Shown here: one piece after another, positions 1-8,280 of the stretch
Layout of the letters: each line of letters begins with the position of its first letter
Numbering within the stretch: the first letter of the stretch is position 1
Position numbers and translations under genes: made by a program
Notes under the pieces: model-generated
What the model was told of the DNA's origin: nothing
Database searches by the model: none
What the model saw: the letters and a program-made list of their open reading frames with translations, nothing else
Source of the DNA: UBA1227 sp045629305
GTDB lineage: Bacteria; Bacillota; Clostridia; Oscillospirales; Acutalibacteraceae
Assembly (NCBI GenBank): GCA_045629305.1
Contig: JAZQQZ010000015.1
Coordinates: 12,107 to 76,106, forward strand
Length of the DNA stretch: 64,000 nt
Reading direction: 5' to 3'

Positions 1-982
1 CTGAGCAACATTCAAGCTGACGAACTGGAATATCCAAGCTTCTAAAGAGCTCTACGGACATCTTCCACATCTTTTCGTACCATTCCATAGACTCTTCTGG
101 CTTACATACAACAATCATTTCCTGCTTCTCGAACTGGTGGATTCTATATACACCACGTTCTTCGATGCCATGGGCACCCTTCTCTTTTCTGAAACAAGGA
201 GAATAACTTGTAAGTGTCTGTGGGAGTGTATTTTCTGGAATAATTTGATTGATGAATTTGCCGATCATGGAGTGCTCTGATGTTCCGATAAGATAGAGGT
301 CTTCGCCCTCAATCTTATACATCATACCCTCCATATCGCTCTGGCTCATAACGCCTTCGACAACGTTTCCATGAATCATAAAAGGTGGAATACAGTATGT
401 AAATCCTTTGTTTATCATGAAATCACGCGCATAAGCGAGGATTGAACTATGAAGACGAGCGATGTCGCCCATAAGATAATAGAAACCGTTACCTGATGTT
501 CTTCCGGCTGCATCAATATCGATACCATCGAAAGCTTCCATAATCTCTGTATGATAAGGAACTTCGAATTCTGGTACAACTGGATCGCCAAATCTTTCAA
601 CTTCGACATTGAAAGAATCGTCTTTTCCGATTGGAACAGATGGATCGATGATGTTCGGAATGAGCATCATAATTTTTGTAACTTTCTCAGTGAGTTCATC
701 TTGACGCTTTGAAAGTTCATCGAGCTCAGCTGCCTGAGAAGTAACATTCTCTTTGAGAGCCATAGCTTCGTCTTTCTTTCCCTGCGCCATAAGGTTTCCG
801 ATCTCTTTAGAAATTTTATTTCTATTTTGACGGAGCTCATCAGCACGGGTTGTAACCTGTCTCTTTTCCTCATCGAGAGCGATAACTTCGTCTACGAGAG
901 GAAGTTTATCGTCCTGGAATTTTTTCTTTATATTTTCTTTTACAATATCTGGGTTTTCTCTTACGAATTTAATATCAAGCAT
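1..982 (-). CDS. serS: Seryl-tRNA synthetase (3' part missing, cut by window edge)
   Basis: Class II aminoacyl-tRNA synthetase that charges tRNA-Ser with serine in the cytoplasm. The first 327 codons are present, running minus from ATG at 982 (MLDIKFVRENPDIVKENIKK). Residues about 30-100 form the antiparallel coiled-coil arm that contacts the tRNA long variable arm. The motif 2 region reads FRKEKGAHGIEERGVYRIHQ. This departs from the common bacterial form (GsaGrDTrG) and resembles the variant I recall from some clostridial and archaeal-type SerRS. An AGGAG overlapping the parB stop lies 11 bases upstream. It follows parB closely and is probably co-transcribed with it. Motif 3 and the C-terminus lie outside the window. 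Confidence 0.95.
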   Translation of the reverse strand, partial: MLDIKFVRENPDIVKENIKKKFQDDKLPLVDEVIALDEEKRQVTTRADELRQNRNKISKEIGNLMAQGKKDEAMALKENVTSQAAELDELSKRQDELTEKVTKIMMLIPNIIDPSVPIGKDDSFNVEVERFGDPVVPEFEVPYHTEIMEAFDGIDIDAAGRTSGNGFYYLMGDIARLHSSILAYARDFMINKGFTYCIPPFMIHGNVVEGVMSQSDMEGMMYKIEGEDLYLIGTSEHSMIGKFINQIIPENTLPQTLTSYSPCFRKEKGAHGIEERGVYRIHQFEKQEMIVVCKPEESMEWYEKMWKMSVELFRSLDIPVRQLECCS

Positions 983-996
983 TTATCAGTTTTCTC

Positions 997-1854
997 CTAT
1001 TCTGCGTCAAGTTGCTTTGCAAGCTTTTTCAAATCTTCTTTATTGAAGAATTCCATCTCAAGAGTTCCACCGTTCTTTGATGCGTTTACTTTTACCTTAC
1101 GGCCTAAAGTACTTGAGAGTGCAAGTTCTACTTCATCATAGAAAGTATCGCGTTTCTTTTGATTCTTAGATGGCTTCTTATCGCCCTTTTTGCCTTGTTT
1201 TGCAAGGTTTTCTACATCACGAACAGAGAGATCCTTCTTTGTGATTTCATCTGCAATTTGTTCCATCTCCGCTTCATTTTCGAAACCGAGAAGTGCACGG
1301 GCATGGCCTGCGCTGATCTTGCCTGTCTTAGTAAGGTCACGGATATTCTTCGGAAGACCGAGAAGTCGAAGTGAGTTCGCAATTGCTGGACGCGAGCGTC
1401 CTACTCGTGCTGCAGCCTCTTCTTGAGTGAGGTTGTAGCGCTCGATGAGAAGCTGAAGTCCTTCAGCTTCCTCTATAGGATTGAGATCCTCGCGCTGCAA
1501 GTTCTCAATAAGAGCGATCTCCATAGCTTGTTCGTCGGACATCTCTTTTATAACAACAGGAACTTCTGAAAGTCCTGCCATACGGGATGCACGCCAGCGG
1601 CGCTCACCTGCTACAAGTTGATAGGAGCCGTCCGTCATAGGACGAACAAGCAATGGCTGTAGCACGCCGTTTCGCTCGATGCTATTTGCAAGCTCAGCAA
1701 GAGCTCTTTCATCGAATGTTTTACGAGGCTGTTCTTTATTTGGTTCAATTTCGTTAAGTTTAAGAGTTGTAGGTCCGTTTCCACCGATGTCATCTATCGC
1801 ATTATCAAGGAAAAGAGCATCAAGGCCACGACCAAGTCCAGTTTTTTTAGCCAT
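997..1854 (-). CDS. parB: Chromosome-partitioning protein ParB (Spo0J)
   Basis: CTP-dependent DNA clamp that loads at parS and spreads, recruiting SMC to origin-proximal DNA. The 285 residues are a usual length. The N-terminal ParB/Srx domain carries GERRWRASRMAGL and ENLQREDLNPIEEAEG, the CTP-binding and arginine-patch motifs. A helix-turn-helix follows (TQEEAAARVGRSRPAIANSL), then a charged linker and a C-terminal dimerisation domain. ATG is at 1854, four bases past the parA stop, with a GAGGGGGTAAG ribosome site inside the parA end. The two genes are translationally linked. Two perfect parS sites lie upstream at 2724 and 3841. Confidence 0.97.
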   Translation of the reverse strand: MAKKTGLGRGLDALFLDNAIDDIGGNGPTTLKLNEIEPNKEQPRKTFDERALAELANSIERNGVLQPLLVRPMTDGSYQLVAGERRWRASRMAGLSEVPVVIKEMSDEQAMEIALIENLQREDLNPIEEAEGLQLLIERYNLTQEEAAARVGRSRPAIANSLRLLGLPKNIRDLTKTGKISAGHARALLGFENEAEMEQIADEITKKDLSVRDVENLAKQGKKGDKKPSKNQKKRDTFYDEVELALSSTLGRKVKVNASKNGGTLEMEFFNKEDLKKLAKQLDAE

Positions 1855-1858
1855 TTAC

Positions 1859-2629
1859 TTACCCCCTCTTATTCTGCTTAAGGAATTCTGATGCAAGACT
1901 ATCGTATGCAATAGCACCCTTAGAGTTTTTATCGAAATACATTACAGGAATGCCGTAGGAAGGCGCTTCCGAGAGTCTTACGTTTCTTGGAATTACTGAT
2001 GCATAGACTTTCTTCGGGAAGAATTTCTTAATCTCTGATACCACTTGCTGGGTGAGATTGAGTCTACCATCATACATAGTGAGAACAACGCCTTCGAGAT
2101 CAAGCATTGGATTGTAGAGACGCTTAATCTGACGGATTGTTGACATGAGCTGTGAAAGTCCCTCAAGTGCGTAGTATTCGCATTGGATAGGGATTATTAC
2201 TGTATCAGAAGCGCAGAGTGCGTTTAATGTAATCAATCCAAGAGATGGCGGGCAATCAAGGAAGATGAAGTCATAGTCGTCGTAAAGTGGAAGAAGCGCG
2301 TTCTTAAGCCTTGCTTCCCTCTTTGTTACATCTATTAGTTCAAGTTCTGCGCCTGCCAAATTCATGTTCGATGGAAGCACATCCACGCCTTTGTATTTAG
2401 TCTTAATGATAACATCTTTAGGGTTTACGTTGTTGATAAGCACGTCATATGAGGAATTTTCCAATGAGCGTTTATCTATACCAAAGCCACTTGTTGAGTT
2501 ACCCTGAGCATCTATATCAACAAGAAGAACTCTTTTGTCGCGTGCTCCTATAGCTGCGATCAAGTTTACAGCAGTGGTTGTCTTACCGACGCCACCTTTC
2601 TGGTTTACGATTGAAACGATCTTGGCCAT
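1859..2629 (-). CDS. parA: Chromosome-partitioning ATPase ParA (Soj)
   Basis: Deviant Walker-A ATPase that partners with ParB in origin segregation and, in Bacillus, also regulates DnaA. The protein starts MAKIVSIVNQKGGVGKTTTA, so the P-loop KGGVGKTT is at residues 10-17. Switch II is FIFLDCPPSLGLIT. I chose the ATG at 2629 because AAAGGAGG sits 7 bases upstream; an in-frame codon further upstream would add ten residues but has no such site. That gives 256 residues, the normal Soj length. A TATAAT-like -10 (2669-2674, minus) lies in the leader, but no good -35 is visible. Confidence 0.97.
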   Translation of the reverse strand: MAKIVSIVNQKGGVGKTTTAVNLIAAIGARDKRVLLVDIDAQGNSTSGFGIDKRSLENSSYDVLINNVNPKDVIIKTKYKGVDVLPSNMNLAGAELELIDVTKREARLKNALLPLYDDYDFIFLDCPPSLGLITLNALCASDTVIIPIQCEYYALEGLSQLMSTIRQIKRLYNPMLDLEGVVLTMYDGRLNLTQQVVSEIKKFFPKKVYASVIPRNVRLSEAPSYGIPVMYFDKNSKGAIAYDSLASEFLKQNKRG

Positions 2630-2703
2630 AAAAGTACCTCCTTTGTTTTGAATTATCAAAATTCTGCAATTATATTAACATACATATATATAATAATAAA
2701 GAG

Positions 2704-2745
2704 GAAAAAATAAAAAGGCCGTATGTTTCACGTGAAACATACGGC
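2704..2745 (-). terminator. Intrinsic terminator of rsmG, formed by a parS palindrome
   Basis: A perfect 28-base palindrome (2718-2745) begins 13 bases after the rsmG stop. On the minus strand it is followed at once by CCTTTTTATTTTTTCC, so it has the form of a strong Rho-independent terminator. The central 16 bases are exactly the parS consensus. Confidence 0.8.
2724..2739. promoter_or_regulatory. parS centromere site 1
   Basis: TGTTTCACGTGAAACA is a 16/16 match to the bacterial parS consensus bound by ParB. It sits between parA and rsmG, 95 bases upstream of the parA start, and is the core of the rsmG terminator stem. ParB loading here could spread into its own operon. Confidence 0.96.
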
Positions 2746-2758
2746 ACTGTTCTACAAC

Positions 2759-3469
2759 TTATAGTGGTTTCTTTTGCATCTGACCCTTAGGTCTTGGGTA
2801 TTTAGGCGGAGTGTTTGATTTTTTCAAAATATTTATAATAGCACGCTCTCCGCAGCCAGGAAGTTCATAAGAATCAAAGGATTTAAGCTCTCCACCGAGA
2901 GTTTTTACTGCATTCTCCCCTATTTCCCATTCCTCTTTGGCACCGGCACCCTTCATAGAAATGAAAGAACCACCTATTTTAACAAAAGGAAGACAATATT
3001 CAGAGAGATCACGTAGATTCGATACAGCTCTTGCTGTCGCGAGGTCAAATTCCTCACGGAATCTATCGTCCTGGCCTGCATCCTCTGCTCTCATATGGAC
3101 AACTTCTGCAGAAAGGCCCAGCTTTTCTAATATATCCTTTATTACATTAAGTTTCTTCTCTGTGCTATCAAGAAGTGTCATTTTAAGGTCTGGATACATT
3201 ATAAGAAGAACTATTCCAGGAAAACCTGCCCCAGTTCCTACGTCTATAACCTTTTCGGATCCTTTTAGTGGATTATATTTTAGAAAAGCAAGGCAATCTA
3301 TGAAATGCTTTTCAACTATTCCCTCTGGATCAGTTATTGCTGTGAGATTGATACGCTCGTTCCAATATACAAGAAGTTCTGCATACTTATCGAAACGATC
3401 AAGAGCTTCTGTATCAAGATTTATCCCAATATCAGCAGCACGGGCTTTTAGTAAGTCTTTGTTTATCAT
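2759..3469 (-). CDS. rsmG: 16S rRNA (guanine-527-N7)-methyltransferase RsmG
   Basis: SAM-dependent methyltransferase (GidB) that methylates G527 of 16S rRNA. It has 236 residues. The SAM-binding glycine loop is VIDVGTGAGFPGI near residues 74-86, followed by LLDSTEKKLNVI and the ATARAVSNL motif typical of GidB. The start ATG overlaps the mnmG stop by one base (TAATG), so translation is probably coupled. The C-terminal tail (KYPRPKGQMQKKPL) is the basic, proline-containing end usual in this family. Loss of RsmG is known elsewhere to give low-level streptomycin resistance. The gene ends at the parS-containing terminator. Confidence 0.97.
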   Translation of the reverse strand: MINKDLLKARAADIGINLDTEALDRFDKYAELLVYWNERINLTAITDPEGIVEKHFIDCLAFLKYNPLKGSEKVIDVGTGAGFPGIVLLIMYPDLKMTLLDSTEKKLNVIKDILEKLGLSAEVVHMRAEDAGQDDRFREEFDLATARAVSNLRDLSEYCLPFVKIGGSFISMKGAGAKEEWEIGENAVKTLGGELKSFDSYELPGCGERAIINILKKSNTPPKYPRPKGQMQKKPL

Positions 3470-5340
3470 TATAACTTCTCCTTTTCCAAATAAATGAGAA
3501 GTACTGATATATCTGCAGGACTTACTCCGTCAATTCTGCTTGCTTGGCCAACGCTTGCAGGCTTTATCTTAGAGAGCTTTTCACGTGCTTCTAGTCTAAG
3601 ATTCATTATTTTATTGTAATCAAGTGTCTCTGGAAGCTTTTTGCCTTCAAGTCTACGCATTTCATTTATGCTAGATTGCTGGCGCTTAATATAACCCTCA
3701 TATTTTGCTTCGATTTCGACTTCTTCACAGACATCGTCTGGAAGTTCTGGTCTTGTTGCGTCAAATGGAGCGAGATCATCATAGCTAAGTTCCGGTCTTC
3801 TTATAAGCTCTATAAGTTTTGTTCCGGTTTTCATTGGAGATGTTTCACGTGAAACAAGTAGATTGTTTAACTCATCTGAAGGTGCAATTGTGGTTGTTTT
3901 AACGCGCATAAGCTCTTCATCGATGAGTTTCTGCTTTTCAATAATCTCGTCATAGCGTTCTTTAGGTATAAGGCCAAGTTCGTAGCCGTACTTCGTAAGA
4001 CGAAGATCGGCATTATCTTGGCGTAGAACAAGTCTATATTCAGAACGAGAAGTCATCATTCTATAAGGTTCTGTGAGATCCTTAGTAATAAGGTCATCTA
4101 TAAGGGTTCCGATATAGCTGGAAGCTCTATCAAGGATAAATGGCGGCTTATTCTGCACAAGAAGAGCCGCATTTATACCTGCGACGATTCCTTGTGCTGC
4201 TGCTTCTTCATAACCGGAGGAGGAGCAGAAGGTACCACAGCCAAATAGGCCAGGGAAGTCAAGGAATTCAAGTGTAGGCTTTAAAAACCTTGGATCTACG
4301 CAATCATACTCGATTGCGTAAGCAGTTCTTATAACCTCAATATTCTCGAATCCTGGGATAGTTCTAAGGAATTTAAGTTGAACATCCTCAGGAAGGGAAG
4401 AGGAGAGGCCCTGTAAATACATTTCTTGTGTGTTAAGGCCACATGGCTCTATAAATATCTGATGACGTTCCTTTTTCGGGAATGTCATTACTTTACTTTC
4501 AATAGAAGGACAATATCTAGGACCAACACCTTCGATACTACCATTGTAAAGAGGGGAGCGGTCGAGGTTATCGAGAATAACCTGCTTTGTCTCATCTGTT
4601 GTATATGTGATATGGCACACTGCTTTATTCTCTGGAGTAAAGCTCTTGTCGTGGGAGAAGCGTACGAGTTTTTCGTCAGCTTCTTGAACCTCTAAGTTCT
4701 CAAAATTGATTGATCTCTTATTGGCTCTGGATGGTGTGCCTGTCTTAAATCTTCTTGTTTTAATACCAAGTTTATGTAAAGCATCTGAGAGGTCATTCGA
4801 TGGGAACATGCCGTCTGGACCTGATGGATAATTGACATCGCCAACATAAACACGGCCTCTTAAAAATGTGCCAGTTGCTATAACTACGCACTTTGCGGTG
4901 TATATAGCCTCGAGCTTAGTCCTAAGTTCCCAGAGGCCTTCGGGCTGTTGTTTAATATCAACAATCTCCGCTTGGCGGAGGTCTAAATTCTCGCAAGTCT
5001 CAAGAACGTTCTTCATATATGCAGAATAATCTCTTCTGTCGACCTGGGCGCGAGGGGAGTGAACGGCAGGGCCCTTTCCGAGGTTGAGCATACGGCTCTG
5101 AATCATATTGTGATCCGTTGCGAGACCCATTTCTCCGCCGAGCGCGTCAATCTCTTTTACGAGGGTTCCCTTGGAAGTTCCGCCAATAGCTGTGTTGCAA
5201 GGGCAGTTGCCGACCCAGTCTGCACTAATAGTGAAGACTACAGTGGAGGCGCCCATACGCGCAGCAGCAAGGCCGGCTTCAATGCCAGCATGTCCTGCGC
5301 CTATAATGGCAACATCATATGATTTAGCGAAATACTCCAT
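3469..5340 (-). CDS. mnmG: tRNA uridine-5-carboxymethylaminomethyl synthase subunit MnmG
   Basis: FAD-dependent GidA, which with MnmE modifies the wobble uridine U34 of several tRNAs. It has 623 residues, a normal length. The N-terminal dinucleotide fold reads VAIIGAGHAGIEAGLAAARMG at about residues 10-30. The GNCPCNTAIGG and FLRGRVYVGD motifs and the C-terminal helical domain (SYDDL, YEGYIKRQ, LSYE-like region) are all present. ATG at 5340 lies just after the mnmE stop at 5342. A perfect parS site is embedded at 3841-3856, where the DNA is read as VSRETS near residue 497. The coding sequence therefore carries a centromere element. Confidence 0.98.
   Translation of the reverse strand: MEYFAKSYDVAIIGAGHAGIEAGLAAARMGASTVVFTISADWVGNCPCNTAIGGTSKGTLVKEIDALGGEMGLATDHNMIQSRMLNLGKGPAVHSPRAQVDRRDYSAYMKNVLETCENLDLRQAEIVDIKQQPEGLWELRTKLEAIYTAKCVVIATGTFLRGRVYVGDVNYPSGPDGMFPSNDLSDALHKLGIKTRRFKTGTPSRANKRSINFENLEVQEADEKLVRFSHDKSFTPENKAVCHITYTTDETKQVILDNLDRSPLYNGSIEGVGPRYCPSIESKVMTFPKKERHQIFIEPCGLNTQEMYLQGLSSSLPEDVQLKFLRTIPGFENIEVIRTAYAIEYDCVDPRFLKPTLEFLDFPGLFGCGTFCSSSGYEEAAAQGIVAGINAALLVQNKPPFILDRASSYIGTLIDDLITKDLTEPYRMMTSRSEYRLVLRQDNADLRLTKYGYELGLIPKERYDEIIEKQKLIDEELMRVKTTTIAPSDELNNLLVSRETSPMKTGTKLIELIRRPELSYDDLAPFDATRPELPDDVCEEVEIEAKYEGYIKRQQSSINEMRRLEGKKLPETLDYNKIMNLRLEAREKLSKIKPASVGQASRIDGVSPADISVLLIYLEKEKL
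3841..3856. promoter_or_regulatory. parS centromere site 2, inside mnmG
   Basis: A second perfect TGTTTCACGTGAAACA lies 1.1 kb from site 1, within the mnmG reading frame, where it codes for part of LVSRETS. Two exact 16-base matches so close together, beside parAB, are very unlikely by chance. Confidence 0.95.
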
Positions 5341-5341
5341 T

Positions 5342-6703
5342 TTATTTACCTACACAGAATGATGAAAATACTTTATTTACTACCGTTTCGGTCACTCTTT
5401 CACCGGTGAGTTCAAGAAGTGGCTCTATAGCGGCATCGCAGGATACGTTTACTGCATCCATTGTGAGGCCGTTCTCAAGTGCTAAGATAGCTTCATCTAT
5501 ACAAGAGACAGCTCGCTTACAGCACGAGAGCTGTCTTTCGTTCATAAGCATAGCAGCAGATGAATCGAAATCTGCTGTGCCAAGGAGCGTTTCAAGTGAA
5601 ACGCGAAGAATATCGAATGATTCTTTATCTTTTGCAGATATTGATACGACAGTTGAGACATATTTAGAAACTTCATCTTTATCTACAACTGTACCGAGAT
5701 CACATTTGTTGATTATGCAGATTGATGGCTTGCCACAGCAGGCCTCAAGGATCGCATAATCCTCATCATCAAGGGCTTTGCTGCCATCTACGATGGCGAG
5801 AATTAATGCGGAATGAGACAATTTTGTCTTGGCATATTCGATGCCGATTGACTCAACCAAATCGTCTGATTCGCGAATTCCTGCAGTATCAGAAAGGCGA
5901 AGTACTACATTTCCAATTCTCGCAGTTTCCTCAACGACATCACGTGTTGTACCAGCGACAGAGGTGACGATGGAGCGCTCACGGCCGAGAAGGAGATTCA
6001 TGAGAGTTGACTTGCCGACATTCGGTTTACCAACGATTACTGTCTCAACGCCCTCTGTGATTGCCTGTCCTGCATCGAATTTTTCGATGAGGGAGAGGAG
6101 GGTCGTTCTTGCACCCTTGAAATCAGTGAGAAGCTTATCGAAATCAAGTTCTTCAATCTCGTCATCAGGGTAATCGACCCAAGCTGACATATGGGCAGAT
6201 GCGTCTATGAACACATTCGCAACATCGCGAATTTCCTTAGACAATGAGCCTTCCAATGTGTTGAAGGCCGCATCTGCTGCCTGTCTGCCGTGGGCAGAGA
6301 TGAGAGACATTACAGATTCCGCTTCGGTGAGATCCATCTTGCCGTTTAAGAAGGCGCGTTTCGTAAATTCGCCTGGCTCAGCAGGGACTGCACCAGCATC
6401 AAGACAAAGTCTTAGAATCTGTTGCATAAGATAGAGGCCGCCGTGGCACTGTAGCTCGACAACGTCCTCACCAGTGTAACTTTTCGGCATTCTATAAACG
6501 ATTGCGACAGCTTGGTCAAGCTCATCGTCGCCGTCGTGAACATGGCCGAACCTTACACTATATCCTGGAAGAGAGGAGAGTGTTGTCTTGCCAGCGCATG
6601 TGAAAATACGGTCCGCAACAGCTATTGCGTCAGGGCCTGAAATTTTTACAATGCCTATGCCACCGGCGGCATTAGGCGTCGATATAGCAGCGATTGTAGA
6701 CAT
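5342..6703 (-). CDS. mnmE: tRNA modification GTPase MnmE
   Basis: Dimeric, potassium-activated GTPase (TrmE) that works with MnmG on U34 of tRNA. An N-terminal formyl-THF-binding domain (MSTIAAISTPNAAGGIGIVK) is followed by a helical domain and an inserted G domain with GKPNVGKS, DTAGIRE and NKCD. The C-terminus is FCVGK, the conserved C-x-GK motif carrying the essential cysteine. I chose ATG at 6703 (453 residues) because AAAGGAG lies 8 bases upstream; a GTG two codons earlier is too close to that site. It is the first gene of the minus-strand operon mnmE-mnmG-rsmG and is driven by the promoter at 6742-6770. Confidence 0.97.
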   Translation of the reverse strand: MSTIAAISTPNAAGGIGIVKISGPDAIAVADRIFTCAGKTTLSSLPGYSVRFGHVHDGDDELDQAVAIVYRMPKSYTGEDVVELQCHGGLYLMQQILRLCLDAGAVPAEPGEFTKRAFLNGKMDLTEAESVMSLISAHGRQAADAAFNTLEGSLSKEIRDVANVFIDASAHMSAWVDYPDDEIEELDFDKLLTDFKGARTTLLSLIEKFDAGQAITEGVETVIVGKPNVGKSTLMNLLLGRERSIVTSVAGTTRDVVEETARIGNVVLRLSDTAGIRESDDLVESIGIEYAKTKLSHSALILAIVDGSKALDDEDYAILEACCGKPSICIINKCDLGTVVDKDEVSKYVSTVVSISAKDKESFDILRVSLETLLGTADFDSSAAMLMNERQLSCCKRAVSCIDEAILALENGLTMDAVNVSCDAAIEPLLELTGERVTETVVNKVFSSFCVGK

Positions 6704-6741
6704 ATACACTTCTCCTTTCTTGTTTTAGATGAACGCTTGAA

Positions 6742-6770
6742 ATTTTAACATAAGTTAAGATTAAAATCAA
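6742..6770 (-). promoter_or_regulatory. Predicted sigma-A promoter of mnmE-mnmG-rsmG
   Basis: On the minus strand TTGATT (6770-6765), a 17-base spacer and TAAAAT (6747-6742) match the housekeeping promoter. Its -35 hexamer directly abuts the -35 of the divergent glyQS promoter. Confidence 0.6.
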
Positions 6771-6799
6771 TTGACAATTAAAATGTAATATATTAATAT
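6771..6799 (+). promoter_or_regulatory. Predicted sigma-A promoter of glyQS
   Basis: A perfect -35 TTGACA (6771-6776), a 17-base spacer and TAATAT (6794-6799). Transcription would begin near 6806 and leave a leader of about 60 bases. Confidence 0.65.
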
Positions 6800-6831
6800 T
6801 TTCTCTGTTACTTTATAAGTATAAATGCTTT

Positions 6832-6850
6832 GCGCAAAAGCCATTTGCGC
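6832..6850 (+). other. Hairpin in the glyQS leader
   Basis: GCGCAAA and TTTGCGC form a perfect 7-bp stem with a 5-base loop (AGCCA), ending right where the GGAAGGAG ribosome site begins. There is no U-tract, so it is not a terminator. There is also no room for a T-box. It may affect ribosome access or RNA stability. Confidence 0.5.
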
Positions 6851-6864
6851 GGAAGGAGAAATTT

Positions 6865-8280
6865 ATGGTAAACACAGAAAAAACAATGGAAAAAATCGTT
6901 GCACTTTGTAAGAACCGTGGTTTCGTCTATGCCGGATCTGAAATCTACGGCGGCCTTGCAAACACATGGGACTATGGCCCGCTCGGTGCAGAGATGAAGC
7001 AGAACATCAAGGATGCTTGGAGAAAGAAGTTCATCCAGGAGAACCAGTACAACGTTGGCCTTGATGCAGCAATTCTTATGAACCCAGAGACATGGGTGGC
7101 ATCAGGACACCTTGCAGGTTTCTCTGATCCTTTGATGGACTGTAAAGCTTGTCATACAAGACACAGAGCAGATAAACTCATCGAAGATTATGTAGCAGAG
7201 AACGGTCTTTCAGACAACCCAGCTGCTTTCTCAGATGATGAACTTATGGCTTACATCCGTGAGCATAAGATTGCATGTCCAGACTGTGGCGCAACAGATT
7301 TTACAGATATAAGAAAGTTCAACTTGATGTTCAAGACTTTCCAGGGCGTAACAGAGGATTCCAAGAATGAAATCTATCTTCGTCCAGAGACAGCACAAGG
7401 CATCTTCGTAAACTTTGCAAACGTACAAAGAACCACAAGACGTAAGGTTCCTTTCGGTATTGCTCAGGTCGGCAAATCATTCCGTAACGAGATTACACCG
7501 GGTAACTTTATCTTCCGTGTTCGTGAGTTCGAGCAAATGGAACTTGAGTTCTTCTGCAAGCCAGGTACAGACCTTGAGTGGTTCGATTACTGGCGCGGCT
7601 TCTGCCGCGATTGGCTCTATTCTCTTGGCATGAAGCCAGAGAATCTTCGCCTTCGTGACCACGATAAGGATGAGCTTTGCTTCTACTCTAAAGCAACAAC
7701 AGACTTTGAGTATCTCTTCCCATTTGGTTGGGGCGAACTCTGGGGCGTTGCTGATAGAACAGACTATGACCTTACACAGCATATCAATCAGTCTGGTAAG
7801 GATCTCTCATATTTTGATCCAGAGACTAACGAGCATTATGTACCTTATGTTATCGAGCCATCTCTCGGCGTAGAGCGTCTCTTCCTGTCTCTTCTTGTTG
7901 AAGCATATGACGAGGAAATAGTAGATGCAGAGAAGAATGATACACGTGTTGTAATGCATTTCCATCCAGCAATTGCACCTTTCAAAGTTGCAGTTCTTCC
8001 ACTTTCTAAGAAGCTTGGCGACAAGGCAATGGAAATCTATCAGGATCTCGCGAAAGACTTCGTTGTTGACTATGATGATGCAGGCTCTATCGGTAAGCGT
8101 TATAGAAGAGAAGATGAGATTGGTACACCATTCTGTGTAACAGTTGACTTCCAGACGGTTGGCGATGATGAGACACCTGCTGATAACTGTGTAACAGTAA
8201 GAGATAGAGACACAATGGAGCAGGTACGTATTCCTATTTCAGAACTTAAAGATTATATTGCAGAGAAGGTAAAATTCTAA
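6865..8280 (+). CDS. glyQS: Glycyl-tRNA synthetase, single-chain (alpha2) type
   Basis: Class II synthetase that charges tRNA-Gly. The 471 residues match the dimeric GRS1 form rather than the bacterial alpha2beta2 (GlyQ + GlyS) form. Motif 1 lies near YAGSEIYGGLANTWDYGPLG. A zinc-like cluster is visible (CKACHTRH and CPDCGATD). Motif 2 is IAQVGKSFRNEITP and motif 3 is EPSLGVERLFL. The anticodon-binding domain is C-terminal (APFKVAVLPLSKK). GGAAGGAG precedes ATG. The stop overlaps the cysK start (TAATG), which links the two genes. A tRNA-Gly(GCC) gene lies about 3.5 kb downstream on the other strand. Confidence 0.98.
   Translation: MVNTEKTMEKIVALCKNRGFVYAGSEIYGGLANTWDYGPLGAEMKQNIKDAWRKKFIQENQYNVGLDAAILMNPETWVASGHLAGFSDPLMDCKACHTRHRADKLIEDYVAENGLSDNPAAFSDDELMAYIREHKIACPDCGATDFTDIRKFNLMFKTFQGVTEDSKNEIYLRPETAQGIFVNFANVQRTTRRKVPFGIAQVGKSFRNEITPGNFIFRVREFEQMELEFFCKPGTDLEWFDYWRGFCRDWLYSLGMKPENLRLRDHDKDELCFYSKATTDFEYLFPFGWGELWGVADRTDYDLTQHINQSGKDLSYFDPETNEHYVPYVIEPSLGVERLFLSLLVEAYDEEIVDAEKNDTRVVMHFHPAIAPFKVAVLPLSKKLGDKAMEIYQDLAKDFVVDYDDAGSIGKRYRREDEIGTPFCVTVDFQTVGDDETPADNCVTVRDRDTMEQVRIPISELKDYIAEKVKF

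Noticed and set aside
997..1426. Open frames on the plus strand opposite parB and serS
   Set aside because: They are antisense to well-conserved genes, lack ribosome sites and resemble no family.
5588..5603. A parS-like 16-mer (CGTTTCAAGTGAAACG) inside mnmE
   Set aside because: It matches only 13 of 16 bases and lacks the central CG that ParB needs; it is probably a chance coding sequence.
6704..6864. Possible oriC between mnmE and glyQS
   Set aside because: Gene orientation diverges here, but the 161 bases are filled by two promoters and a hairpin, and no DnaA-box cluster is visible.
6800..6864. T-box riboswitch in front of glyQS
   Set aside because: The leader is about 60 bases, with no T-box sequence and no terminator; too short for a T-box.
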